This document shows positions 7,342 to 14,655 of a stretch of DNA of 64,000 bases, in pieces (the first letter of the stretch is position 1; each line of letters starts with the position of its first letter). Position numbers and translations under genes: made by a program. The notes under the pieces were generated by a model. It saw only the letters and a program-made list of their open reading frames with translations. It had not been told where the DNA came from and ran no database searches. The stretch comes from Chitinophagaceae bacterium (GTDB lineage: Bacteria; Bacteroidota; Bacteroidia; Chitinophagales; Chitinophagaceae). Location: contig JAHBTL010000004.1 in NCBI GenBank assembly GCA_019638615.1, forward strand, positions 226,459 through 290,458, read 5' to 3'.

Positions 7342-7805
7342 CACCATTGTTTAAGAAGCTGAATTTCAAGCAGCATAATGAAATACTGATTTTAAGCTCC
7401 CCGGCAGAATTTGAAGCGGAGCTAAATGCAATGAAAGACAGTACTGCTATCAAAACAGATATCAAGGACATAAGCGAAATTGAATTTGTTTTGACATTTA
7501 TAAAGACGCGAACCGAAATTGACACGCTTACGCCATTTATTGACAAGAAATTAAAGGGGGACGGAATTGTTTGGTTTGCCTATCCAAAAAGGACTTCGGG
7601 GCAATATAAAGCAGAAATAAACAGGGACAAGGGGTGGGATATGCTTGGAAAGTCAGGCTTTGAAGCGGTAAGACAAGTGTCAATAGATGACGATTGGAGC
7701 GCGCTGCGTTTTAGAAAAGTGGAATTTATCAAGGCAATGAACAGAAGAACAGATTTCGCTATGACAAAAGAAGGACAAGCCAAAACCAGGCCTGCCGGCC
7801 ACTAA
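7338..7805 (+). CDS. DUF3052-like protein
   Basis: This 155-residue soluble protein has 'ILILSSPAEFEAEL', 'IEFVLTFIKTRTEIDTL', 'GIVWFAYPKRTSG', 'GWDMLGKSGFEAVRQVSID' and 'DWSALRFRKVEFI'. The order and the 'W.AYPK' and 'DW.ALR' motifs resemble DUF3052-type proteins of unknown function found beside other small stress or housekeeping genes. Its start overlaps the DUF1801 stop, so the two are made from one message. The C-terminal 20 residues look like readthrough into spacer sequence, and the stop overlaps a CTAACATTGG motif, as if the gene end had been set by the spacer. Confidence 0.55.
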   Translation: MTPLFKKLNFKQHNEILILSSPAEFEAELNAMKDSTAIKTDIKDISEIEFVLTFIKTRTEIDTLTPFIDKKLKGDGIVWFAYPKRTSGQYKAEINRDKGWDMLGKSGFEAVRQVSIDDDWSALRFRKVEFIKAMNRRTDFAMTKEGQAKTRPAGH

Positions 7806-8040
7806 CATTGGTGCTGCTGATAGTGAGGCTGAATATTAGTAATCAGCAACAGCAATCCTGTTGTACTGTATCCCCCGGGTCTGGTGAATAAAGCCAGGCT
7901 TTGGTAATTAATAATATTTAACTTTATTAAAAGACCCGGCAGGTGGAATATGAATTCCCGATCAGCCGCCAATATGCATCAGGGAAGCTGTTATTATAGC
8001 AGAACCGGCCGCATAAAAAGCAAATTTTGACAAATAGAAA
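7806..8040. repeat. Array spacer with long imperfect hairpin
   Basis: This is a non-coding spacer. CCGGGTCT (7875-7882) pairs with AGACCCGG (7932-7939), and the stem continues with AATAAAG (7887-7893) and CTTTATT (7922-7928). The left edge CTAACATTGG overlaps the preceding stop codon. It is unrelated in sequence to repeat copies 1-3 but has the same kind of layout. Confidence 0.55.
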
Positions 8041-8142
8041 ATGAATTGTAAAAATTGTAACACGGAAGTAACGCACAGTTTTTGTCCAGACTACGGGCAA
8101 CCGGCAAATGCTGATCGGGATACTAACAGACATCATAATTAA
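8041..8142 (+). pseudogene. Relic of a DUF3667 gene (N-terminal zinc ribbon)
   Basis: The 33-codon ORF begins 'MNCKNCNTEVTHSFCPDYGQ', which is the N-terminal zinc-ribbon signature of DUF3667 membrane proteins, normally with 'CP.CGQ'. Here the last cysteine is replaced by tyrosine, and the frame ends after 'NRHHN', where the family usually continues with several membrane helices. I read it as a truncated relic. A small membrane protein gene follows 12 bp later. Confidence 0.55.
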
Positions 8143-8154
8143 ACATTAAAATTT

Positions 8155-8337
8155 ATGAATAATAAAAAAGGGCAATCCTTTCCACTGCTAATTATAGCAA
8201 TCGTTTTGGGATGGACTATTTTTAAGCAATTTGATTTTGAGAATTTAAAATTTGAAAAACCGGCATTGGCAATTGTATATATCCTGACCTTTATACTTTC
8301 TGTTTACCTGCTCATTAAGAACACCAAAGGAAAATAG
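8155..8337 (+). CDS. Small two-helix membrane protein
   Basis: This 60-residue protein has hydrophobic stretches at residues 9-22 ('FPLLIIAIVLGWTI') and 37-54 ('ALAIVYILTFILSVYLLI'), separated by a charged loop 'FDFENLKFEKP' and ended by 'KNTKGK'. The family is not recognised. It lies between the DUF3667 relic and another membrane protein 31 bp downstream, so it may belong to a small membrane-protein unit. Codon use looks genuine for this stretch. Confidence 0.5.
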   Translation: MNNKKGQSFPLLIIAIVLGWTIFKQFDFENLKFEKPALAIVYILTFILSVYLLIKNTKGK

Positions 8338-8368
8338 CAACGGCTACCAGCAATATAAGAATTGAAGA

Positions 8369-8785
8369 ATGAAATTCAGACCTTTTTCGAAAACGAAATA
8401 TTTATGGATGATCATTGTGCTGCTTTCCGTTATTGCAATAACGCTTAAATCAATTTACCGGCAATATGTTTACGCAAACCAGATAAATGATTATGGAATT
8501 GCAGCTTCTTCCCCCAATTTTTTTGCGGGACTTATTATTGTATTTCTGTATTTTACCCAATATCAAAAGCTGACATTAAAAAAGCACACGATGTTTACTA
8601 TTGCAGGATTGGTTGGTTATGAATTGATCCAGGGAAGTGTGTTTAAAAATAATTTTTTTGATTACAAAGATATTCTTGCGTCGATTTTTGGTGCATTTAC
8701 AGGTTACCTGATAGGTATGAAATTTAAATCGGGACCGTTTTTTAACTGCCCGAATACAAACAGAAGCGGAGGGTTTCCAAAATGA
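8369..8785 (+). CDS. VanZ-like small membrane protein
   Basis: The 138-residue protein has about four hydrophobic segments: residues 11-27 ('YLWMIIVLLSVIAITL'), 48-63 ('FFAGLIIVFLYFTQY'), 75-90 ('TMFTIAGLVGYELIQG') and 102-119 ('DILASIFGAFTGYLIG'). 'GYELIQG' and 'D(I/L)(L/A)ASIFGAF.GY' are reminiscent of VanZ-like proteins, but the match is weak. The last residues look spacer-derived, and the next frame starts within the final four bases (ATGA overlap). The role is unknown. Confidence 0.5.
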   Translation: MKFRPFSKTKYLWMIIVLLSVIAITLKSIYRQYVYANQINDYGIAASSPNFFAGLIIVFLYFTQYQKLTLKKHTMFTIAGLVGYELIQGSVFKNNFFDYKDILASIFGAFTGYLIGMKFKSGPFFNCPNTNRSGGFPK

Positions 8786-8844
8786 TGGAAAAATGTCTCT
8801 TTGCGGAGGCAACACATGAAGACTCCGTTGTACACCACTTTAAA

Positions 8845-9441
8845 ATGAACGGTCTGCTGATCATAGCATTTTTTTGTTTTTTACTGTTGGGCGCTTCCTG
8901 TGGTCAGGCATCAAAAGGGAAGAGTCCGAAAAGGACTGTAATAGCTGGATCTGCTGACAGCAGGCAAAAACCATCCCGGGATACCGGTTTTCCAAATGAG
9001 CTTGCTTCTTCACAACCTAAAGATCAGTTTCCTATACGGGCTTTGGGTTGGACAAGCGACTATGAACACATTTTTTCAGACGACCAGGTTTTTGAGTTGG
9101 ACTCAATAATCAGCAAATTTGAAAAAGAAACAACAAATGAAATTGCTATTGTGACCATTGAAAGTTCGTGGGCGACAACGGAAAGCTTTGACAGCCTGAC
9201 ATTGGCAATTGCGAATCATTGGGGCGTTGGTAAAAAGGAGAAAAACAATGGAATATTAATTGGCATCAGCACGGGATTAAGAAAAATAAGAATACAGAAC
9301 GGATATGGAATTGAAACAAACCTGACTAATGCAGAGACTAAGAAAATAATAGATGACATTATACTTCCCGAATTTAAAAAAGGGAATTACTTTGAAGGGA
9401 CAAGAAGCGGATTATTTGCGTTAATGCAAAAAATTCGTTGA
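8845..9441 (+). CDS. TPM-domain lipoprotein
   Basis: From ATG 8845 the protein has a lipoprotein signal peptide with lipobox 'LGASC'; the frame is open from 8782, but that start would bury the signal. A linker of about 60 residues precedes a TPM domain: 'EHIFSDDQVFELDSIISKFE', 'EIAIVTIESS', 'ANHWGVGKKEKNNGILIGI', 'RKIRIQNGYGIE', 'ETKKIIDDIILPEFKKGNY' and 'GTRSGLFALM'. TPM domains occur in photosystem II repair and putative phosphatase or membrane-quality proteins. This one lacks the C-terminal membrane helix of the longer members and would be anchored by its lipid. Confidence 0.8.
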   Translation: MNGLLIIAFFCFLLLGASCGQASKGKSPKRTVIAGSADSRQKPSRDTGFPNELASSQPKDQFPIRALGWTSDYEHIFSDDQVFELDSIISKFEKETTNEIAIVTIESSWATTESFDSLTLAIANHWGVGKKEKNNGILIGISTGLRKIRIQNGYGIETNLTNAETKKIIDDIILPEFKKGNYFEGTRSGLFALMQKIR

Positions 9442-9449
9442 CAAAGCCT

Positions 9450-9596
9450 CGTACAACAGGCGATTTGATTATATGGTGGGACAACGAATATATGCTCAAT
9501 TCTTATCCACTATTTGACCTTAGTTCCGGTATGACAATAGCGGCAGACAATAGAATGAACAATGGGCTTTTATTTATAAATTTAACAGTAGATACA
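9450..9596. repeat. Cassette-spacer palindromic repeat, copy 3 (right arm missing)
   Basis: It matches copy 1 at 'AACAGGCG.TTTG', 'TATATGG(T/C)GG', 'GAATATATGC', 'GACAATAGAATGAACAATG', and 'CTTTTATTTATAAATTTA'. The complementary right arm seen in copy 1 is not recognisable; the following ORF starts instead. It follows the TPM gene stop by about 10 bp, the same position as copy 1 after its gene. Confidence 0.75.
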
Positions 9597-9601
9597 GGTA
9601 A

Positions 9602-10228
9602 GTGAATTTCATACCAAATTTTAGGTACTGTCACGACTTGTACGAGATACCCAAGCGCAGCATGATTCACCTTGCGGGGAGAGAAATAGAAAATACTTAC
9701 TTAAAGGAGAAGGGGCTCTCTTTGGTGAAATGTATTCACTATGATATTATGGAGGATGGTATACGTGTCGGGACTTTCTTTTCGGGATGCCGTCATTCTG
9801 GAGACAAATACTTCCATCTTTCGCACGGAAGTGAAATCCTGATAATTGAACTGAAGCGCAAGTCATTTTTCAAGAATCAATATCGGATTTTAGAAACAAA
9901 GAATTCAAAAGCGATTGGATATTTAGAGTACTCAACTTTGGGTTGGCTAAATTCGGCTATTGGGATGATAGCGCTTTCAAATAGTGAGATTCATTATTTT
10001 GAAGATTTTTTCGGAATCTTAACGAAAATATGGCAAAAACGACTCCAATTTATGATGTCTTCTGATACAATAAAATACTCTGTGGAACCTAAAATAAATG
10101 AAGACTTTAATTCTTCATTAACCGGCGTAATTGAAATACAAGACAGACATCAAATAGTATCTGCTATTTTAGGAATTGTTTTTATTGATAGAAAATTTAG
10201 AAACTGGATCCGGAATAACATTAACTAA
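9602..10228 (+). CDS. Hypothetical protein
   Basis: The open frame runs from a GTG at 9602 (directly after an in-frame TAA) to 10228; the first ATG is at 9662, giving 188 residues, and either could be used. It contains 'GREIENTYLKEKGLSLVKC', 'GTFFSGCRHSGDKYFHLSH', 'IGYLEYSTLGWLNSAIGMI' and 'VSAILGIVFIDRKFRNWIR'. It is probably soluble with one moderately hydrophobic region. The family is not recognised. The stop overlaps a CTAACAAG motif, matching the pattern at other array gene ends. Confidence 0.5.
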   Translation: MNFIPNFRYCHDLYEIPKRSMIHLAGREIENTYLKEKGLSLVKCIHYDIMEDGIRVGTFFSGCRHSGDKYFHLSHGSEILIIELKRKSFFKNQYRILETKNSKAIGYLEYSTLGWLNSAIGMIALSNSEIHYFEDFFGILTKIWQKRLQFMMSSDTIKYSVEPKINEDFNSSLTGVIEIQDRHQIVSAILGIVFIDRKFRNWIRNNIN

Positions 10229-10646
10229 CAAGTTGTTTACAATACCACATTCTATGTCGGCAGGCATTTGCAATATGCCTTTAAATCAACACAGTTTGCT
10301 GGCAGGATCGAAACGACATTCGTGCTCACTGCGATTCCGCCTGGAGGAGGCTTCATTGCTATAACGGTTGTTGCGGCGGAGAAAGCAGTCTCAACCCGGG
10401 TTCAAAATTTGAGATTGCTTCACCTCTCATTATCCGTAATGCTTTTAAATTGATTCAGCGGCTCGCAATAACGGGAATTTTTTTCCATATTGCTTGTTTT
10501 GCGGACGCGCCTGCTTTGCTAATTTAAAATGACCCCATATACTAAGAATCCTTCAATTATCCGTTAATTTGTTGAATGTTTACCCTTGATGTATGTAGTG
10601 TATTGCAACGATAAACCACAAACAATAAATCACCAACCTTTGCATT
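10229..10646. other. Right end of the cassette-like region, no gene seen
   Basis: It begins with CTAACAAGTTGTTTACAATACC, then GGCAGGCATTTGCAATATGCC, which folds on itself. A short frame at 10268-10453 has no coding character. After about 10.5 kb the base composition shifts to that of the following long genes, so I place the boundary of the array here. Confidence 0.4.
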
Positions 10647-13454
10647 ATGCGCTTATTGAAGCTGGCTTGTTTCATTATACTGTTCTGCTCAAAAGCTTCT
10701 TCGCAGGAGTTTGGTGGCAATCCCCCTTCCCTGAAGTGGCGGCAGGTAAACATTCCCGAGGCCCGTATCATTTTTCCAAAAGGGCTGGATTCAACCGCGC
10801 AAAGGGTGGCAGCTATTGTATCCTATCTTGGCAAACACACCGATGCCACGGCCGGAGATGCCCACAGGAAGATCAATATCGTGCTGCAGAACCAAACCAC
10901 CCAGTCAAATGGTTATGTGGGGCTGGCGCCCTGGCGCAGTGAGTTTTTCCTTACTCCGCAATTTAATAGTTTTCAGCTGGGCAGCTTGCAGTGGGCAGAT
11001 AACCTGGCAATGCACGAATACAGGCACGTGCAGCAATACATGAATTACCGGAAGGGATTGTCTAAGCTGGCCTATTATATTTTGGGTGAGGAAGGACAGG
11101 CGGTGGCTAACAACGCTGCTATACCCAACTGGTTTTTCGAAGGAGATGCCGTATTCCAGGAAACGGCTATGAGCGGGCAGGGGAGGGGAAGGATCCCCTA
11201 TTTTTTTAATGCTTACCGGTCATTGTGGAATGCGGGTAAGCAATACAGCTTTATGAAACTGCGCAATGGCTCTTTAAAGGATTATATTCCCGATCATTAC
11301 GCCCTGGGGTATTTAATGACAGGATACGGACGTGAAAAATTCGGGCCAACCTTCTGGACAAAAGTAACAGAAGATGCCGCCCGGTTCAGGGGCGTATTTT
11401 ATCCCTGGCAGAAAGCTGTTAAGCGGTATGCGGGTATGCCTTATCGTGAGTTTGTAGAAAAAGCCTTTGATTATTACCAGGCGCAGGATAAGGAAATGCT
11501 GCCTTCCGGCTCGGCTTCCTTTCTTACAAAAGCCAATGAAAAATTTGTGTCGAGCGCTACACTGCCGGTGTTTGCAGGCGAAGATTCTATCCTGTTTTTT
11601 AAAAGAACTTACCGTGAAGCGGGAGCTTGGTACTGGCTGATCAATGGAAGGGAAGAAAAAATACGTACAAAAGATATCGGGTTGGATGATTATTACGCTT
11701 ACCGGAATGGTAAGATCGTTTATACTGCCTACGAACCCGATGTACGGTGGGGGCAGCGGGATTACAGTGTGATCAAGCTGCTGGACGTGCATACAAAGGA
11801 AGTAAAACAAGTAACTGTAAAGAGCAAATATTTTTCCCCGGATTTATCGCCCGACGGGAAAAAAATTGCAGCGATACTGTACCTGCCCGATCAGCAAACG
11901 GCATTGCAGTTACTCGATGCCGCATCAGGAAAAGTTTTGAACGATATACCCGGCAATGGACTGATCTTCACCTATCCTGTATTTTCAGACAACGACCATC
12001 TTGTTTCATGCGTTCGCAATGCAGATGGATTGATGAGTGTTGCATTGATAGATATTAACAGCCATGTAGTTGAAAATCTTACACCGCTGAGCTATGAAAT
12101 AAAAGGATACCCCTTTGTGAAAGGGGATACTGTTTACTTTTCGGGCAGCGATGGTTACCGCGATGATATTTATGCGGTGAGCATCGCAACCCGGCAGCTC
12201 TTTCAACTTACCCGCGAGTCCCTGGGGGCCTATCGTCCGTCGGTAAACGAAGCGAACAGGCTGGTGTGGAGTAGCTTTACCGCAGAAGGATACCAGTTGA
12301 AACAAAAGCAATTGACAGTTGCCGACTGGGTTCCCATAGCTTCGCCGGACACAGTGCAGGCACGGAATATTTATCTGCCCAACGCATTGTCGCAACCCGG
12401 AGGAGATATCCTGCCAAAGCTTACTGTAAGTAATCTGCCGGTATCTAAATACAGCAGGTTCACACGCTTGTTTAATTTTCATAGCTGGCGGCCTTATTAC
12501 GAGGCTCCCGACTGGAGCTTTACTATATACGGGCAGGATATACTCAACATTTTTCAATCGCAACTGTATTATAATTACAACGAAAACGAGTCAAGTCATG
12601 CCGTGGGACTGGGTGGAACGCTGGCAAGCTGGTTCCCCTGGGTAACCGGCGGCATTTCGTATACATTCGACCGTAAGGTGAGTGATACAGCACGCACCAT
12701 TCACTGGAATGAGCTGAATGCCAATATCGGGTTAAGTCTGCCGCTGAATTTTACCAAAGGCAGGTGGTATAAGAATCTTATGCTGGCATCTTCTTTCAAC
12801 GCGGAACAATTGAATATTACCGGGAAATACAAGGACAGCATTGCCAGCCCTTTGTTTAATTACCTGCAGCTTTCCGTTAACTGGAGCAGCCGGGTGCAAC
12901 GGGCCGTACAACATATTAACCCCCGGTTTGCACAAACATTGCTATTGCGTTACAGAACCGTTATAAACAGGTATACTGCCGATCAGTTGCTTGCCAGTGG
13001 TTCACTGTATTTTCCCGGCATCGGGATCAATCATAGCCTGGTACTATCCGCAGCATTTCAGCAGCGCGATACGGTCAATCAATATCGCTTTTCTAACAAC
13101 TTTCCATTTGCCAGGGGATACGATGCCGTTGACGCGCCACGCATGTGGAAATGGGCAGTGAACTACCATTTTCCTGTTGTATACCCCGACCGGGGATTTG
13201 GGCAGTTATTGTATTTTATGAGGATCAGGGGAAATGTTTTTTTCGATTACGCGCAGGCGCAAAGTCTGCGTACGCGTGACATCTTTTCATTCAGGAGCAC
13301 AGGAGCTGAAATTTATTTTGATACCAAATGGTGGAACCAGCAGCCCGTTACTGTAGGGCTGCGTTACAGTCGCCTGCTGGATAGTAATATTGCAGGGCTC
13401 AACAATCCCAACCGGTGGGAATTTATTTTGCCCGTGGATTTGTTTAGCAGGTGA
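10647..13454 (+). CDS. Secreted HExxH protein with TolB-like propeller and C-terminal beta-barrel
   Basis: The 935-residue protein has a signal peptide ('LACFIILFCSKASSQ'). The N-terminal part (about residues 30-290) looks like a peptidase MA-type gluzincin: 'LAMHEYRHVQQY' supplies HExxH, and 'IPNWFFEGDAVFQE' lies where the family has its third ligand. Residues 310-570 show propeller-like repeats with TolB-like 'YFSPDLSPDGKKIAAI' and 'GAYRPSVNEANRLVWSSF'. The last 300 residues have alternating aromatic beta strands ending in 'WEFILPVDLFSR', as in an outer-membrane barrel. Similar three-part proteins occur in Bacteroidota with no assigned role. An outer-membrane protease or sensor is inference. 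Confidence 0.7.
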   Translation: MRLLKLACFIILFCSKASSQEFGGNPPSLKWRQVNIPEARIIFPKGLDSTAQRVAAIVSYLGKHTDATAGDAHRKINIVLQNQTTQSNGYVGLAPWRSEFFLTPQFNSFQLGSLQWADNLAMHEYRHVQQYMNYRKGLSKLAYYILGEEGQAVANNAAIPNWFFEGDAVFQETAMSGQGRGRIPYFFNAYRSLWNAGKQYSFMKLRNGSLKDYIPDHYALGYLMTGYGREKFGPTFWTKVTEDAARFRGVFYPWQKAVKRYAGMPYREFVEKAFDYYQAQDKEMLPSGSASFLTKANEKFVSSATLPVFAGEDSILFFKRTYREAGAWYWLINGREEKIRTKDIGLDDYYAYRNGKIVYTAYEPDVRWGQRDYSVIKLLDVHTKEVKQVTVKSKYFSPDLSPDGKKIAAILYLPDQQTALQLLDAASGKVLNDIPGNGLIFTYPVFSDNDHLVSCVRNADGLMSVALIDINSHVVENLTPLSYEIKGYPFVKGDTVYFSGSDGYRDDIYAVSIATRQLFQLTRESLGAYRPSVNEANRLVWSSFTAEGYQLKQKQLTVADWVPIASPDTVQARNIYLPNALSQPGGDILPKLTVSNLPVSKYSRFTRLFNFHSWRPYYEAPDWSFTIYGQDILNIFQSQLYYNYNENESSHAVGLGGTLASWFPWVTGGISYTFDRKVSDTARTIHWNELNANIGLSLPLNFTKGRWYKNLMLASSFNAEQLNITGKYKDSIASPLFNYLQLSVNWSSRVQRAVQHINPRFAQTLLLRYRTVINRYTADQLLASGSLYFPGIGINHSLVLSAAFQQRDTVNQYRFSNNFPFARGYDAVDAPRMWKWAVNYHFPVVYPDRGFGQLLYFMRIRGNVFFDYAQAQSLRTRDIFSFRSTGAEIYFDTKWWNQQPVTVGLRYSRLLDSNIAGLNNPNRWEFILPVDLFSR

Positions 13455-13466
13455 GGGGATTTGAGA

Positions 13467-13501
13467 TTTATAGTTTAGCGATAAGCGTTTCAAACTATAA
13501 A
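13467..13501 (+). terminator. Stem-loop after the 935-residue gene
   Basis: TTTATAGTTT (13467-13476) pairs perfectly with AAACTATAAA (13492-13501), 12 bp after the upstream stop. There is no long T tract, so it may be a terminator or a dispersed palindrome. Confidence 0.4.
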
Positions 13502-13627
13502 CCCTCTTAAGTTGATAGCCCATAGTTTACAGCTGATTGCTCAAATCAGAAACCCCCCAATCAAAAATCAGAAATCTTCGTGTATATTGTAACCTGCAAC
13601 CACAAACCCAAAACTATAAAGTATACT

Positions 13628-14524
13628 ATGCAGGTCAAATTGTTTATTGCTGTTTGTTGTTTTGGGATCATGCGGGTGCACGCGCAGAATGGTATCGTTG
13701 TGTTTCAATCGGATTTTGGTCTGAAAGATGGAGCAGTTTCTGCAATGAAGGGAGTGGCCAATAGTGTATCGGCCAATTTAAAGCTGTATGATATTACGCA
13801 TGAAATTCCTGCATACAATGTATGGGAAGCAGCATACAGGCTTGAACAAACGGTCCGTTACTGGCCGGCGGGCACTGTGTTTGTGTCGGTGGTAGATCCG
13901 GGGGTGGGAACAGAAAGAAAGTCGGTAGTCCTCAAAACAAAATCCGGTCACTTTATTGTAACGCCTGATAATGGCACACTTACCCTGATCGCAACGTCAT
14001 TGGGCATAGCAGAGCTAAGAGAAATTGATGAAGCAGTGAACAGGAGAAAAAATTCAGAAGAATCCTACACCTTTCATGGACGGGATGTATATGCCTATAC
14101 GGCATCGCGACTGGCTGCAAAGGCCATCCGTTTTGAAGACGTGGGCGCTGTTGCGGCGCCAGAGGTCGTAACCATTCCTTACCAGGCTGCCCAAATAGAG
14201 AATTCCGCATTGAAAGGAGGTATACCTGTATTAGACATACAATACGGTAATGTATGGACGAATATACCGGCTGCTTTGATAAAACAAATGAATATTGCGC
14301 CCGGTGAAAAGTTACAGGTAAAAATATTTCATGCGGGTAAGCAGGTGTATACGGGTATATTAAAATATGCAGAAACATTCGGCGCCGTAAATAAAGGACA
14401 GCCGCTGGCATATTTAAACAGCCTGCTCCAGCTATCGTTTGCCGTTAACCAGGGAAGTTTTGCCCGCACATTTCATATTGCCAGTGGTGCAGACTGGAGT
14501 GTGGAGGTAAGAAAGGTACCCTGA
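13628..14524 (+). CDS. Exported SAM hydroxide adenosyltransferase (DUF62) homologue
   Basis: ATG 13628 gives 298 residues with a signal peptide 'LFIAVCCFGIMRVHAQ'; a GTG at 13580 is in frame but would spoil it. The rest matches SAM hydroxide adenosyltransferases, which split S-adenosylmethionine to adenosine and methionine using water or hydroxide: 'VVFQSDFGLKDGAVSAMKG', 'YDITHEIPAYNVWEAAYRL', 'FVSVVDPGVGTERKSV', 'FIVTPDNGTLT' and 'YTFHGRDVYAYTASRLA'. The Asp of 'SDFG', the Arg of 'GTER' and the His of 'FHGRD' fit the conserved family positions. Export is odd because SAM is made in the cytoplasm. It may act on SAM from lysed cells or on another adenosyl compound. Confidence 0.85.
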   Translation: MQVKLFIAVCCFGIMRVHAQNGIVVFQSDFGLKDGAVSAMKGVANSVSANLKLYDITHEIPAYNVWEAAYRLEQTVRYWPAGTVFVSVVDPGVGTERKSVVLKTKSGHFIVTPDNGTLTLIATSLGIAELREIDEAVNRRKNSEESYTFHGRDVYAYTASRLAAKAIRFEDVGAVAAPEVVTIPYQAAQIENSALKGGIPVLDIQYGNVWTNIPAALIKQMNIAPGEKLQVKIFHAGKQVYTGILKYAETFGAVNKGQPLAYLNSLLQLSFAVNQGSFARTFHIASGADWSVEVRKVP

Positions 14525-14655
14525 TATATGAAAAGGGGAGAAGGCATACAATAGGAGTGTGCATTTAAAATCAGCAAAGCAGGTACGCCTGTAAAAGCAT
14601 GGAATATGCTCTTGGCTTTTTAGCCGCAGATGCGCAAATTTAACCTGCGATAATT

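Noticed and set aside
10268-10453. 61-codon plus-strand open frame at the right end of the array
   Set aside because: It has low coding quality and lies in the spacer-like boundary.
1-10600. Calling the region a true integron
   Set aside because: No integrase gene is in the window, the spacers exceed usual attC length, and no consistent GTTRRRY/RYYYAAC pair was found. Kept only as a hypothesis.
12006-12563. 185-codon minus-strand open frame
   Set aside because: It lies opposite the propeller and barrel part of the 935-residue gene, has no start context or family pattern, and its composition follows from the real gene on the other strand.
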